A stretch of 43,112 bases of DNA, taken from NCBI GenBank assembly GCA_013373375.1, contig JABXHY010000018.1, positions 1 to 43,112 on the forward strand. Direction: 5' to 3'. Under the pieces are notes generated by a model. That model saw only the letters and a program-made list of their open reading frames with translations, made no database searches and was not told the origin of the DNA. Positions 35,863 through 43,112 of the stretch are shown piece after piece. The DNA comes from Gammaproteobacteria bacterium (lineage in GTDB: Bacteria; Pseudomonadota; Gammaproteobacteria; Enterobacterales; Kangiellaceae). Every line of letters begins with the position of its first letter. Position 1 is the stretch's first letter. The position numbers were made by a program, and so were the translations under genes.

Positions 35863-36771
35863 TTATTTCTCCGGACCACAGAGTTCACTTTGTCCAATTT
35901 TGTGCACCGTTTCGTAAACTGAAAGGACTCTTTCCGCCCATTCCGCCAGCGAAGGTTCAACCAAGCGATCATCAAGCACTGCCATTGAACGATCCGCTTT
36001 ATTTGCTTCTTCTATTGCTTCCAAAATCCGCTTCGCTTTGTTTATTTCATCTCGTTTTGGCGTGAATGCATCATTCGTGTAATTAAGCTGAACTGGATGA
36101 ATAACAGTTTTGCCATCAAAACCTAGGTCGCGAGCTTGACGACATGAGTACTCACAAGCTTCAATATTTTTTAGATCAAAGTGCGGGCCGTCAATGACAT
36201 ACTTTTTATAAGCTCGCGCTGCAAGAATGACTAATGAAAGACTGGTTAATAAACCTTGTCGATCTGGAGTTGGATTAAGTTTCAAAGCATTCGCTAGGTC
36301 TGTAGTACCCATAACGATAACTTCCAGTCGCGGGTTGGCAGCGATTTCTTTCGCATTTAATACACCAAGTGGGCTTTCAATATTGACCATAACTTTCAAG
36401 TGTTTGCCACCAAGCCGGTCAAGGTGATAAATCGCTTCTTCAAGCTCAGCAGCCGACTCAACTTTCGGAAATAGCACACCGTCGATATTGAGTTTACAAA
36501 CCGAAGCAAGATCGTCGAATCCCCAAGGTGAATCAAGAGAATTTACGCGCACGATTTTTTCTGAATGACCAAAATCCGGAGAAGAAAGTAAGTCGACTAA
36601 ATTACTTCGTGCTTGCTCTTTGAGTTGAGGTGGGACCGATTCTTGTTGATCAAAAATTATAGAGTCTGCATCTAAAGCACGTGCTTTTTCGATATGCCGA
36701 GTGATGTGCGCTGGCACATATAGCATCGTTCTACGTGGACGATAAGTTAATGGTAAGGTTGCTGCATTCAT
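35863..36771 (-). CDS. CitE/HpcH-type CoA-ester lyase (lyase A)
   Basis: A 302-residue TIM-barrel member of the HpcH/HpaI aldolase - citrate lyase beta family. It probably cleaves a beta-hydroxyacyl-CoA such as beta-methylmalyl-CoA or citramalyl-CoA into glyoxylate or pyruvate plus an acyl-CoA. Seen motifs: RRTMLYVPAH at the N-terminus, Arg in VRVNSLDSPWG, the Mg-binding Glu in VNIESPLG and Asp in MGTTDLANAL, and KTVIHPVQL. The usual DLED motif reads FDQQESVP here, a change at a normally conserved spot near the active site. The start overlaps the ligase stop by 4 bp (ATGA), and the hydratase follows 2 bp after its stop, so lyase, ligase and hydratase are translationally linked. Confidence 0.85.
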   Translation of the reverse strand: MNAATLPLTYRPRRTMLYVPAHITRHIEKARALDADSIIFDQQESVPPQLKEQARSNLVDLLSSPDFGHSEKIVRVNSLDSPWGFDDLASVCKLNIDGVLFPKVESAAELEEAIYHLDRLGGKHLKVMVNIESPLGVLNAKEIAANPRLEVIVMGTTDLANALKLNPTPDRQGLLTSLSLVILAARAYKKYVIDGPHFDLKNIEACEYSCRQARDLGFDGKTVIHPVQLNYTNDAFTPKRDEINKAKRILEAIEEANKADRSMAVLDDRLVEPSLAEWAERVLSVYETVHKIGQSELCGPEK

Positions 36772-38456
36772 GATGCCTGCTCCAAACTGATTTGTTTAAT
36801 AAGTTCCTTTCGAAGCACTTTGCCATTTTTTGTTCGCGGAAAGTCTTTCATAAAATGAACGATTTTAGGCGCTTTATATTTCGCTAAGTGCTCACTGCCG
36901 AAGTTCAGCAGTTCTTCTTCGCTAACATTGTTGTCGCTGTGTTGAATGACACAAATGGATACCAGTGTTTTATCTTTAGAAATCGTTTCACCTAGAGCAA
37001 CACAATCGGCCACTGCTGGATGAGTCTTCATGACTCGTTCGATTTCATGTGGTGATACCCGATACCCAAAGGTGTTGATGATGTCGTCTTTGCGTCCGAT
37101 AAACCAAATGTAACCTTGCTCATCAACTCGTGCATAGTCACCTGTTAGGAAGTAACCATTTTGTCTTGCTTTTTCAGTTTCTTCTGGCAATTTCCAGTAC
37201 TGAACAAATAAACCCGGATCGTCAAGGGGAATACAAATCATGCCTTCCTCACCAGCTGCAACGGGTTTAAAGTCTTCATCTAAAAGTTCAACATTATGGC
37301 CTGGTTGCGGGAAACCGGCTGCTCCTGGTTTGATGGGCTTTTCTTTGTATTGAGAAATGTAATAAGACAATTCAGACATGCCAATTGCTTCGTAAACATC
37401 TTGACCAAATCGTTCACGCCAAGCTAATAGCATTTCATCCGAAAGATGCTCACCTGCGCTCATACAGTGTCGCAAAGAAGGTACGTCAGACTTTCCGAGT
37501 TCTGTTTTTTGAATGATTTGTCGGTAGATAGTCGGAACACCAATAAAGATAGTGCAGCTATGTTTTTTGATCAGCGTTGGCCAAGTTGATGCATCGTTTG
37601 GACCTTCATAAACAACGACTGTTTTGCCGTGAAAAAGCGGATCCATTAAGGCTGAGCCCAACACATAGGTCCAGTTAAATTTTCCTGAATGAAGAATCCG
37701 ATCATCGCGATCAAAATCAAACCAATACTGTGCTGCAGGAAGTCGTCCGATCATTGCTCGATGAGCATGCAAAACACCTTTCGGAAACCCTGTCGTACCC
37801 GATGTGTAAACCAGATAAGCGGGATCATTAGCTGCAGTATCTCGACATTGAAATTCTGTGCGTTGGCATTTCAATTCTAAATCTAGATCGATTAATTGAA
37901 TGCCAGGCAAATTTGGCAGGTCTCTTAATTCACCTGTGCCGGTCAAAAATACTTGCTTCAGTTGCGGGCAACCTTCCAATGATTCTGCTAATTCAGGCCA
38001 CATAGATTTGTGAGTTACTAAAGCTTTAGCACCCGAGTCATTAGCGAGGTAAGCCACTTCATCCGCGGCTAACAGTGTTGACGTTGGAACTGCTACAGCA
38101 CCAAACTTAAGCGCGCCGAAAAAACTGATCGGATATTCTAATGAGTTAGGCAAGCGAATGAGTAAGCGCTCACCTAAGCTGAATTTAAGATTAGCTAACA
38201 GGTTTGCAAAAGCATTGGTCTGTTGGCGTAATGTTTCGTAACTCATTTCGAAAGTGCCACGATTAGCATCTTCCAAAATGAACGCAATTTTTTCGCCATT
38301 ACCAGCCGTTACATGTTGATCAATGCACGCTGAACCAATGTTGAAAGAATCCGGTACTTGCCAGCTTCCTTCCAATTTATTTTGTTCAGAATTTTCATGT
38401 ACCGATAAATATTGTGCAACTAAAGGATTCAGCGACTTAGGGTCTATTGCCGTCAT
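36768..38456 (-). CDS. AMP-forming acyl-CoA ligase
   Basis: A 562-residue ANL-superfamily acyl-CoA synthetase that activates a carboxylic acid with ATP and CoA. Motifs: P-loop YTSGTTGFPKGV, A5-like EAIGMSELSYY, TGDYARVDEQGY, the hinge GRKDDIINTFGYRVSPHEIE, and the C-terminal catalytic lysine in KNGKVLRKEL. It is closest in style to the benzoate-CoA ligase / short-chain acyl-CoA synthetase group. Given its neighbours, the substrate is predicted to be a C4/C5 dicarboxylate such as mesaconate, itaconate or citramalate, but the binding pocket cannot be read from sequence alone. The start lies 10 bp after the preceding lyase stop, with AAGGAG overlapping that stop codon. Confidence 0.85.
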   Translation of the reverse strand: MTAIDPKSLNPLVAQYLSVHENSEQNKLEGSWQVPDSFNIGSACIDQHVTAGNGEKIAFILEDANRGTFEMSYETLRQQTNAFANLLANLKFSLGERLLIRLPNSLEYPISFFGALKFGAVAVPTSTLLAADEVAYLANDSGAKALVTHKSMWPELAESLEGCPQLKQVFLTGTGELRDLPNLPGIQLIDLDLELKCQRTEFQCRDTAANDPAYLVYTSGTTGFPKGVLHAHRAMIGRLPAAQYWFDFDRDDRILHSGKFNWTYVLGSALMDPLFHGKTVVVYEGPNDASTWPTLIKKHSCTIFIGVPTIYRQIIQKTELGKSDVPSLRHCMSAGEHLSDEMLLAWRERFGQDVYEAIGMSELSYYISQYKEKPIKPGAAGFPQPGHNVELLDEDFKPVAAGEEGMICIPLDDPGLFVQYWKLPEETEKARQNGYFLTGDYARVDEQGYIWFIGRKDDIINTFGYRVSPHEIERVMKTHPAVADCVALGETISKDKTLVSICVIQHSDNNVSEEELLNFGSEHLAKYKAPKIVHFMKDFPRTKNGKVLRKELIKQISLEQAS

Positions 38457-38466
38457 GGTGATCTCC

Positions 38467-39588
38467 TTAGATTTTTCCGTAGGGCCAGTTTTCGCGAATA
38501 ACGTGTACTGGCAAACGTTTCAATACATCCATTGCAAAGGCTTTGTGATCGTCGCCTAAAGACTTTAATGCATAGGCGCGCAATAAAGTTTGCAGTGCTT
38601 TGCCGAACATAGGGGGATCCAGCATTTCGCCCTCAAAGCGAATGGCACCACCGAGTAATGCATCGGCATCAATGGCTGCCTGCAATATGTTGACGTTTCG
38701 TTGGATTTGCAATGGACTGGGAGTAAATGCAACTTTGCACAGATGAATGTGATAAGGATGAATAACCTGTTTACCCGTTAAGCCCATTTGAGCTTCTTCG
38801 ACTGCATGACGATGTACCACGTGAGAATTGTGATCGCCATGCAAATCAAGCCAGCGACGTACATCGTGTGGCTCAATAAAATTTTCTGGCATTGGCGTTT
38901 CGTTAATAAGTACTTCCACACCGCCAATGACTCCTTTACCGGCTATTCGAGCTTCAAGAAGCAAGTTTCTCAGGTAAGTTCGAAGTTCGTCGATCCAGCC
39001 TTCAGGAGTTAAGTGAATGGCCATGGCTTTGGAAAAGTCGTGAATGCCAAATACCACGTGAGTTACAGACGAATATTGCATTAAATCAGGAGCGAGTTTC
39101 AGCGATCTGGGGTGTTCGATAATCGGTTGGATCTCTATTTTATCGTTAACACCGACCAACCAAGCTGACAGATCTCGGATTTCCGCTGCACCGTAAACTT
39201 CACCAGCCTTAGCTAAAATAATGACATCGATGTGTTCTTTTACTGCTTTGATTAATTCGAGGTCTTTTTCGTATTCGGGTGTACGGAATGGATTGATACG
39301 CAGTGCAATTTGAAACTTTCGTTCGGGAAACTTAGGTAATTCTTGTCGCAATAACTCTCGACTCATTTCTTTTTGGCGGCAACCGTCTTCCAAATCAAAA
39401 AGAAGGGTGTGAGCGGGGCAGTGATGAGCGTGTTTTCTCATTCTCTCTGCGGCCTGCTCCATGGACTCATATTCGCCCTGTGCGGGATTATACTTAACGG
39501 GAGGGTAGTAAAGCTGTATACCTGGCCAGAAGCCTCCCAGCACTAGCTGTTCATCGACATCGTCGAGAAACGCGTACTCGTAGTTCAT
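38467..39588 (-). CDS. CitE/HpcH-type CoA-ester lyase (lyase B)
   Basis: A 373-residue HpcH/HpaI aldolase - citrate lyase family protein, longer than typical CitE (about 290) because of an N-terminal segment of about 60 residues (FWPGIQLYYPPVKYN) and a loop rich in His (HGDHNSHVVHRHAVEEAQ). Key residues are conserved: LLFDLEDGC, Arg in ALRINPFRT, Glu in PIIEHPRSL, Asp in FGIHDFSKAM, and KQVIHPYHI. It is the first gene of the four-gene operon, so it likely acts on the product of the ligase or on a related CoA ester. The minus-strand start is preceded by AGGACC. It is divergent from the third lyase across a 308-bp region. Confidence 0.8.
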   Translation of the reverse strand: MNYEYAFLDDVDEQLVLGGFWPGIQLYYPPVKYNPAQGEYESMEQAAERMRKHAHHCPAHTLLFDLEDGCRQKEMSRELLRQELPKFPERKFQIALRINPFRTPEYEKDLELIKAVKEHIDVIILAKAGEVYGAAEIRDLSAWLVGVNDKIEIQPIIEHPRSLKLAPDLMQYSSVTHVVFGIHDFSKAMAIHLTPEGWIDELRTYLRNLLLEARIAGKGVIGGVEVLINETPMPENFIEPHDVRRWLDLHGDHNSHVVHRHAVEEAQMGLTGKQVIHPYHIHLCKVAFTPSPLQIQRNVNILQAAIDADALLGGAIRFEGEMLDPPMFGKALQTLLRAYALKSLGDDHKAFAMDVLKRLPVHVIRENWPYGKI

Positions 39589-39689
39589 GATGTGGTCCTG
39601 TTGTGTACTGTGTTTACCTAATGGATAGCTACGCCAATTTTGGTCATGATTTGGTCTTATCGCTACCGAAAATGGTTATTTTGGTGATT

Positions 39690-39702
39690 ATTGCAGTGCA
39701 AT
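39690..39702. promoter_or_regulatory. Candidate operator 1 (ATTGCAGTGCAAT)
   Basis: A perfect palindrome with one central base in the divergent promoter region between lyases B and C. A near-identical copy starts 105 bp further on. Confidence 0.45.
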
Positions 39703-39794
39703 AGCACTTAACCATAGTTAAACGATCATTTCAATCACTTGTTTGAATTTTTCTTGCCAAGAAAATCGGTCTTTAGTATGGTTATGCACGTTGT

Positions 39795-39807
39795 ATTGCG
39801 GTGCAAA
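39795..39807. promoter_or_regulatory. Candidate operator 2 (ATTGCGGTGCAAA)
   Basis: Second copy of the palindrome, 2 mismatches from the first. The starts of the two sites are 105 bp apart, about ten helical turns, as is typical for paired sites bridged by one regulator. Confidence 0.45.
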
Positions 39808-39896
39808 AATAAGTCAATATAACCTAACTCCAATATAAAAAAGCGAAGATAGGCGCTATTTAGATTGGAAAATCAATAAGTTACAGGAGGTTGGCC

Positions 39897-40889
39897 ATGA
39901 GCCAAAAGGTGCACCCTAACGATGCCTTATTTGAGGGCGAAAAACCCTTTCCAGTGATCCCAAGTTGCGAGCATTTTGCAGGTAGCGAGAAGCTCATCCG
40001 CAAAGCACTGGAGATGCAAGATAAGATAGGTCCTGTTTTTGATATTACCTGCGACTGCGAAGACGGTGCTGCTGCAGGGAAAGAAGTCGAGCATGCCGAA
40101 ATGGTTGCTTCAGTACTTGGTTCTGATGCCAACAAACACAATATGGCTGGTGTCCGAATTCATGACTACTCGCATCCAGATTGGAAACAAGATATTGATA
40201 TTATTGTGCCGAAAATCGGTGAGCGAGTGGCTTATATCACGATTCCAAAAGCGACGGAAGCAGCTCAAGTAGCGGAAATGGTTCATTACATTCAAACCGT
40301 TGCTTCTGACAACAAAATCAGCCGTGAAATCCCCATTCATATTTTGATTGAAACCCATGGAGCGCTAAAAGACGTTTGGAAAATTGCCAAGCTGCCATGG
40401 ATTCAAGTTTTAGATTTCGGAATGATGGACTTTGTTTCTGGCCATCACGGCGCGATTCCAGCATCAGCAATGCGTTCTCCGGGTCAATTTGACCATCCGA
40501 TATTAGCTCGGGCAAAAACTGAAATGGTTGCAGCAGCTTTAGCCAATGGAATCATTCCTGCACATAATGTGACGCTGGATTTAAAAAATCCATATCAAAC
40601 TTATAAAGATGCAGAGCGAGCAAGAAACGAATTTGGTTTCTTGCGTATGTGGAGTATTTATCCGACGCAGATTTCTGCAATTATCGATGCAATGAAGCCC
40701 GATTATTCTGAAATCGAGGATGCGATTGGTATTTTAAGCGCTGCACAGGACGCTGAATGGGGGCCCATACAATTTAAAGGTGAACTCCATGATAGAGCGA
40801 CTTATCGTTACTATTGGGAATTATTGCAACGAGCTCACGTAACAGGACAAGCTTTGCCTGATGATGTAACCAAACGATTTTTTGAGTAA
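39897..40889 (+). CDS. CitE/HpcH-type CoA-ester lyase (lyase C)
   Basis: The ATG at 39897 is chosen because AGGAGG lies 6 nt upstream; a TTG at 39891 is too close. The 330-residue protein belongs to the HpcH/HpaI aldolase - citrate lyase family: FDITCDCEDGA, Arg in GVRIHDYS, Glu in HILIETHGAL, Asp in LDFGMMDFVSG, and WSIYPTQI in place of the usual IHPxQ. It is similar in role to malyl-CoA/beta-methylmalyl-CoA lyases. It is divergent from the four-gene operon and shares its promoter region, so the lyases are probably co-regulated. A strong terminator follows. Its specificity may differ from lyases A and B. Confidence 0.8.
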   Translation: MSQKVHPNDALFEGEKPFPVIPSCEHFAGSEKLIRKALEMQDKIGPVFDITCDCEDGAAAGKEVEHAEMVASVLGSDANKHNMAGVRIHDYSHPDWKQDIDIIVPKIGERVAYITIPKATEAAQVAEMVHYIQTVASDNKISREIPIHILIETHGALKDVWKIAKLPWIQVLDFGMMDFVSGHHGAIPASAMRSPGQFDHPILARAKTEMVAAALANGIIPAHNVTLDLKNPYQTYKDAERARNEFGFLRMWSIYPTQISAIIDAMKPDYSEIEDAIGILSAAQDAEWGPIQFKGELHDRATYRYYWELLQRAHVTGQALPDDVTKRFFE

Positions 40890-40930
40890 TTGATTTTGTA
40901 AAAGTCGGAAAAGCAAAACAACCAATTAAA

Positions 40931-40957
40931 GAAAAAGGCGCTATTTAGCGCCTTTTT
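40931..40957. terminator. Bidirectional rho-independent terminator
   Basis: AAAAAGGCGCT, loop ATTT, AGCGCCTTTTT: a 11-bp stem with A- and T-runs, about 45 bp after the lyase C stop and before the convergent tesB. Confidence 0.92.
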
Positions 40958-41013
40958 CTTTTGTTTAAACTAATAAAAGTCGTGTTAAAAAGTTAACATT
41001 ATTTTTTTTGCAC

Positions 41014-41874
41014 TTATTCTTTATATCTCATAATACCTTCTTGTGCTGAGCTTGCGACTAATCTGCCTTGTTTATCAAATATCTTCCCTGTTACAAATCC
41101 TCGCTGATGTGAAGCGGATGGGCTGTCGATTGTGTAAAGCAACCAGTCATCGAAGCGAAATTCTCGGTGAAACCACATAGTGTGATCAATGGTCGCCATT
41201 TGTAACTTCGGTGTAAGGACAGAAACGCCATGGGGCTGCGCTGCGGTAGGTAAAAAACTGAAATCAGACGCATACGCAAGAATGTATTTGTGAATTCGTA
41301 AATCGTCTGGGAGCTTGCCATTGGTTTTCATCCAGATGTGCCGGTGTGGTGGCGCCTTCTCTGGCTTTAGTGGGTTATAGAACTCAACAGGTCGCATTTC
41401 GATTGGCTTATCACAAGTGAGTTTTGCTCTAAGAGGCTCAGGTATGTGTTCACTGTATTTTCGTGCGATTTCAAGTTCACTTGGTAAGTTATCGGGTAAG
41501 GTTACGTTGGGCATTGACACTTGATGATCAAAACCTTCTTTTCCCACATGAAATGATGCTGTCATGTAAAAAATGGTTTTTCCATGCTGAATTGCTTTTA
41601 CTCGGCGAGTCGAAATACTTCGTCCATCTCTAATTGATTGGACTTCGTAAACAACCGGACGAGTGGAATCACCAGGGAGCAAAAAATAACTGTGAAAAGA
41701 GTGAGACACGCGATCGGCATCGAGAGTTTGTTTTGCAGCAGACAAAGCTTGTCCAATAACCTGTCCTCCAAACAGTTGAGGAAAACCAAGATCCTGACTT
41801 TGGCCACGAAATAAATTACTTTCGATTGGTTCGAGACTTAATAAGTCAACCAGCTCCTGTAATACTTTACTCAT
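41014..41874 (-). CDS. tesB: Acyl-CoA thioesterase II
   Basis: It hydrolyses medium- to long-chain and some branched acyl-CoAs. The 286-residue protein is a double hot-dog TesB: N-terminal LFRGQSQDLGFPQLFGGQVIGQAL, DGRSISTRRV, and C-terminal ATIDHTMWFHREFRFDDWLLYT with SPSASHQRGF. The catalytic triad of E. coli TesB (Asp204, Thr228, Gln278) fits in this C-terminal region. The ATG at 41874 follows GAGGAG by 6 nt; an ATG ten codons upstream overlaps that signal. It is convergent with lyase C. Release of CoA from intermediates of the adjacent pathway is possible. Confidence 0.93.
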   Translation of the reverse strand: MSKVLQELVDLLSLEPIESNLFRGQSQDLGFPQLFGGQVIGQALSAAKQTLDADRVSHSFHSYFLLPGDSTRPVVYEVQSIRDGRSISTRRVKAIQHGKTIFYMTASFHVGKEGFDHQVSMPNVTLPDNLPSELEIARKYSEHIPEPLRAKLTCDKPIEMRPVEFYNPLKPEKAPPHRHIWMKTNGKLPDDLRIHKYILAYASDFSFLPTAAQPHGVSVLTPKLQMATIDHTMWFHREFRFDDWLLYTIDSPSASHQRGFVTGKIFDKQGRLVASSAQEGIMRYKE

Positions 41875-42093
41875 CAAATACTCCTCGTGATTTATAACAA
41901 TCACTGGGTTTGTCGCTCAATTGCTTAAATTTTAGAACATTATAATTGAATTCACTATAGTTGATAGACAGCGTTGGTGTGGATTTAATTGACCTAATCT
42001 TTTGCTTCTCGCACAATGGAGCGATAAAGATTTACAGAAATATAAATTCTATTGTTGAATTTGGATTGAATTGAGAGTGAGGATATTACCCTG

Positions 42094-42582
42094 ATGAACA
42101 CGCTAAAGTGTTGTACTCATGTATTGATATTTCTCAGTTTGGTTTCTTGTGCCAACCAAACTGCCATGGAAAAAAGTTTGACTCAACTGCAAGAAGAGGC
42201 TGGTGAGGGAAACTTAAACTCTGCGCATGCTCTTTGCTATCGCTACAGTACTGGAACCGAAGCACCTATGGATGACAGATTAGCGTTTCAATGGTGCACT
42301 ATGGCTGCAGCAACCCAAAATCCCAAAAGTCTAACATTACTCGCTGATTTATATTATCAAGGAAAGGGCGTTGAGCAAGATTATCACAAGGCAGCAAAAA
42401 TGTATTATATAGCGGCTCAAAATGGCGTTGAAAAAGCTATGTTGATGCTCTATCACCATTATCACAATGGGTTCGGTGTAGCAAAAGATGAAACTGAAGC
42501 TAAGTATTACCTCAACCGAGCGGCAAGTCGAAACTATGTGCCTGCGATGCAACTCAAGCAACAACTTTTATTAGCGGAATAA
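42094..42582 (+). CDS. Sel1-repeat lipoprotein
   Basis: A 162-residue lipoprotein (lipobox LVSC, Cys at residue 19). The mature part consists of three to four Sel1-like (SLR) helical repeats, for example GNLNSAHALCYRYSTGTEAP, ADLYYQGKGVEQDYHKAAKM and YHNGFGVAKDETEAKYYLNR. Such repeats mediate protein-protein interactions in the envelope. No catalytic function is expected. The start is preceded by GAGTGAGGA. The following gene starts 58 bp after the stop on the same strand and may be co-transcribed. Confidence 0.85.
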   Translation: MNTLKCCTHVLIFLSLVSCANQTAMEKSLTQLQEEAGEGNLNSAHALCYRYSTGTEAPMDDRLAFQWCTMAAATQNPKSLTLLADLYYQGKGVEQDYHKAAKMYYIAAQNGVEKAMLMLYHHYHNGFGVAKDETEAKYYLNRAASRNYVPAMQLKQQLLLAE

Positions 42583-42640
42583 AACTTAATAGTTAAGTTA
42601 AAGCTATTCTTGATGTGATAAACCCTAAACAGAGCACTGT

Positions 42641-43112
42641 ATGAGTAAAATAAAAAAATTAAAACAGTCAGCACGAATGCAATTAATCTTTCGTAGTTTA
42701 TTTAGTGTCTTCCTATTAGTGCATGCAGCTCAGAGTTTTGCAAAGGAGCCTTTTGACATAAATGATTGGTTTTCATCGTCTTATCAAACAGCCGTTGACT
42801 TGTCCGATGATGCTAGTCAGGTTGTTTGGGTAAACAATCTCGATGGTATACAGTTACTGGTTCAATCGTTAAGTGACAACCAGCATTTTCAAGTTAACTT
42901 GTCTGCAGACCAACAGTTATTAGATGTTGCTTTATTCGAAAGTCAAAACCTCGTTTACATGGTTCAAGAAGGGCAGCAAATAAAATTAATTCGATATGAT
43001 TTAAAAAAGCAAAAACAACAGTTACTTTACACTGGACAGGGCAGTGGTCGCTTAGCTGAAAATCCCTCTGGCAACTTTCCGGTTTGGTTTTTACATAATC
43101 AAGCACTCTTGA
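42641..43112 (+). CDS. Secreted protein, probable beta-propeller of S9-type peptidase (partial)
   Basis: The gene runs off the right window edge after 157 codons, with no stop. It starts at ATG 42641 (an internal ATG at 42677 is also possible) and carries a signal peptide (FRSLFSVFLLVHAAQSFA-KEP). The mature sequence (DLSDDASQVVWVNNLDGIQL, LVYMVQEGQQIKLIRYDL) reads like blades of a beta-propeller as in S9 family prolyl oligopeptidase/acylaminoacyl peptidases, but no catalytic motif is within the window. This assignment is tentative. It is on the same strand as the Sel1 lipoprotein. Confidence 0.55.
   Translation, partial: MSKIKKLKQSARMQLIFRSLFSVFLLVHAAQSFAKEPFDINDWFSSSYQTAVDLSDDASQVVWVNNLDGIQLLVQSLSDNQHFQVNLSADQQLLDVALFESQNLVYMVQEGQQIKLIRYDLKKQKQQLLYTGQGSGRLAENPSGNFPVWFLHNQALL

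Noticed and set aside
39851-40948. Exact 13-mer AGGCGCTATTTAG flanking lyase C (39851-39863 and 40936-40948) as a target-site duplication
   Set aside because: One copy is part of the terminator stem-loop and there is no other trace of a mobile element, so coincidence is likely.

Overview
The window is AT-rich chromosomal DNA that looks like a marine gammaproteobacterium. The evidence is the E. coli-type fused ThrA followed by ThrB, a PA2778/PA2779-type pair, an AMMECR1-Memo-radical SAM module, TesB, a HlyIII-type membrane protein, KatG, and many lipoproteins and secreted proteins with PKD, PPC, P-domain and FG-GAP modules. A member of the Kangiellaceae/Oceanospirillales-Alteromonadales range is my guess; no rRNA or tRNA is present to settle it. 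I saw no rRNA, tRNA, CRISPR array, prophage or complete insertion sequence.

Layout. Positions 1-1770 are an accessory strip: the C-terminal end of a REP-associated (Y1) transposase carrying a DnaA-type DNA-binding domain, a probably 5'-truncated open frame translationally coupled to a small membrane-anchored protein, and a hairpin-bearing repeat-like segment. Positions 1774-9312 hold envelope and secreted proteins of unknown function: small lipoproteins, a DUF4124 protein, a single-haem-motif protein with a C-terminal P domain, and an FG-GAP protein. Positions 10049-13590 are two tandem diguanylate cyclases with different sensor regions. Positions 13662-19088 are oxidative and lipid functions: a fatty-acid alpha-dioxygenase-like haem protein, a HlyIII/PAQR protein and catalase-peroxidase KatG. 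Positions 19579-25237 carry a small helical lipoprotein, the PA2778-PA2779 pair, the divergent amrS / amrB-amrA module and a signal peptidase I. Positions 25628-27844 encode a secreted trypsin-like protease. Positions 27959-31465 are thrA-thrB (no thrC follows), divergent from a periplasmic prolidase-like amidohydrolase. A guanine-deaminase-like enzyme and two membrane proteins follow.

The most interesting region is 34754-40889. A tight four-gene minus-strand operon encodes a CitE/HpcH-type CoA-ester lyase, an AMP-forming acyl-CoA ligase, a second CitE-type lyase and a mesaconyl-CoA hydratase. It is divergent from a third CitE/HpcH-type lyase. The set fits a route in which a branched C4/C5 dicarboxylate is activated to its CoA ester, hydrated, and cleaved to glyoxylate (or pyruvate) plus an acyl-CoA. 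The divergent promoter region contains two near-identical palindromes (ATTGCRGTGCAAW) whose starts lie 105 bp apart, about ten helical turns, a plausible operator pair. TesB follows just beyond and could release CoA from overflow intermediates.

Smaller-scale structure includes three separate degenerate tandem arrays with a 17-bp period (near 8303, 19490 and 21520), a triple 22-bp repeat spanning the thrA-thrB junction, and several clear bidirectional terminators between convergent genes. Many start codons were moved downstream to fit ribosome binding sites and signal peptides. The last gene is cut by the window edge.
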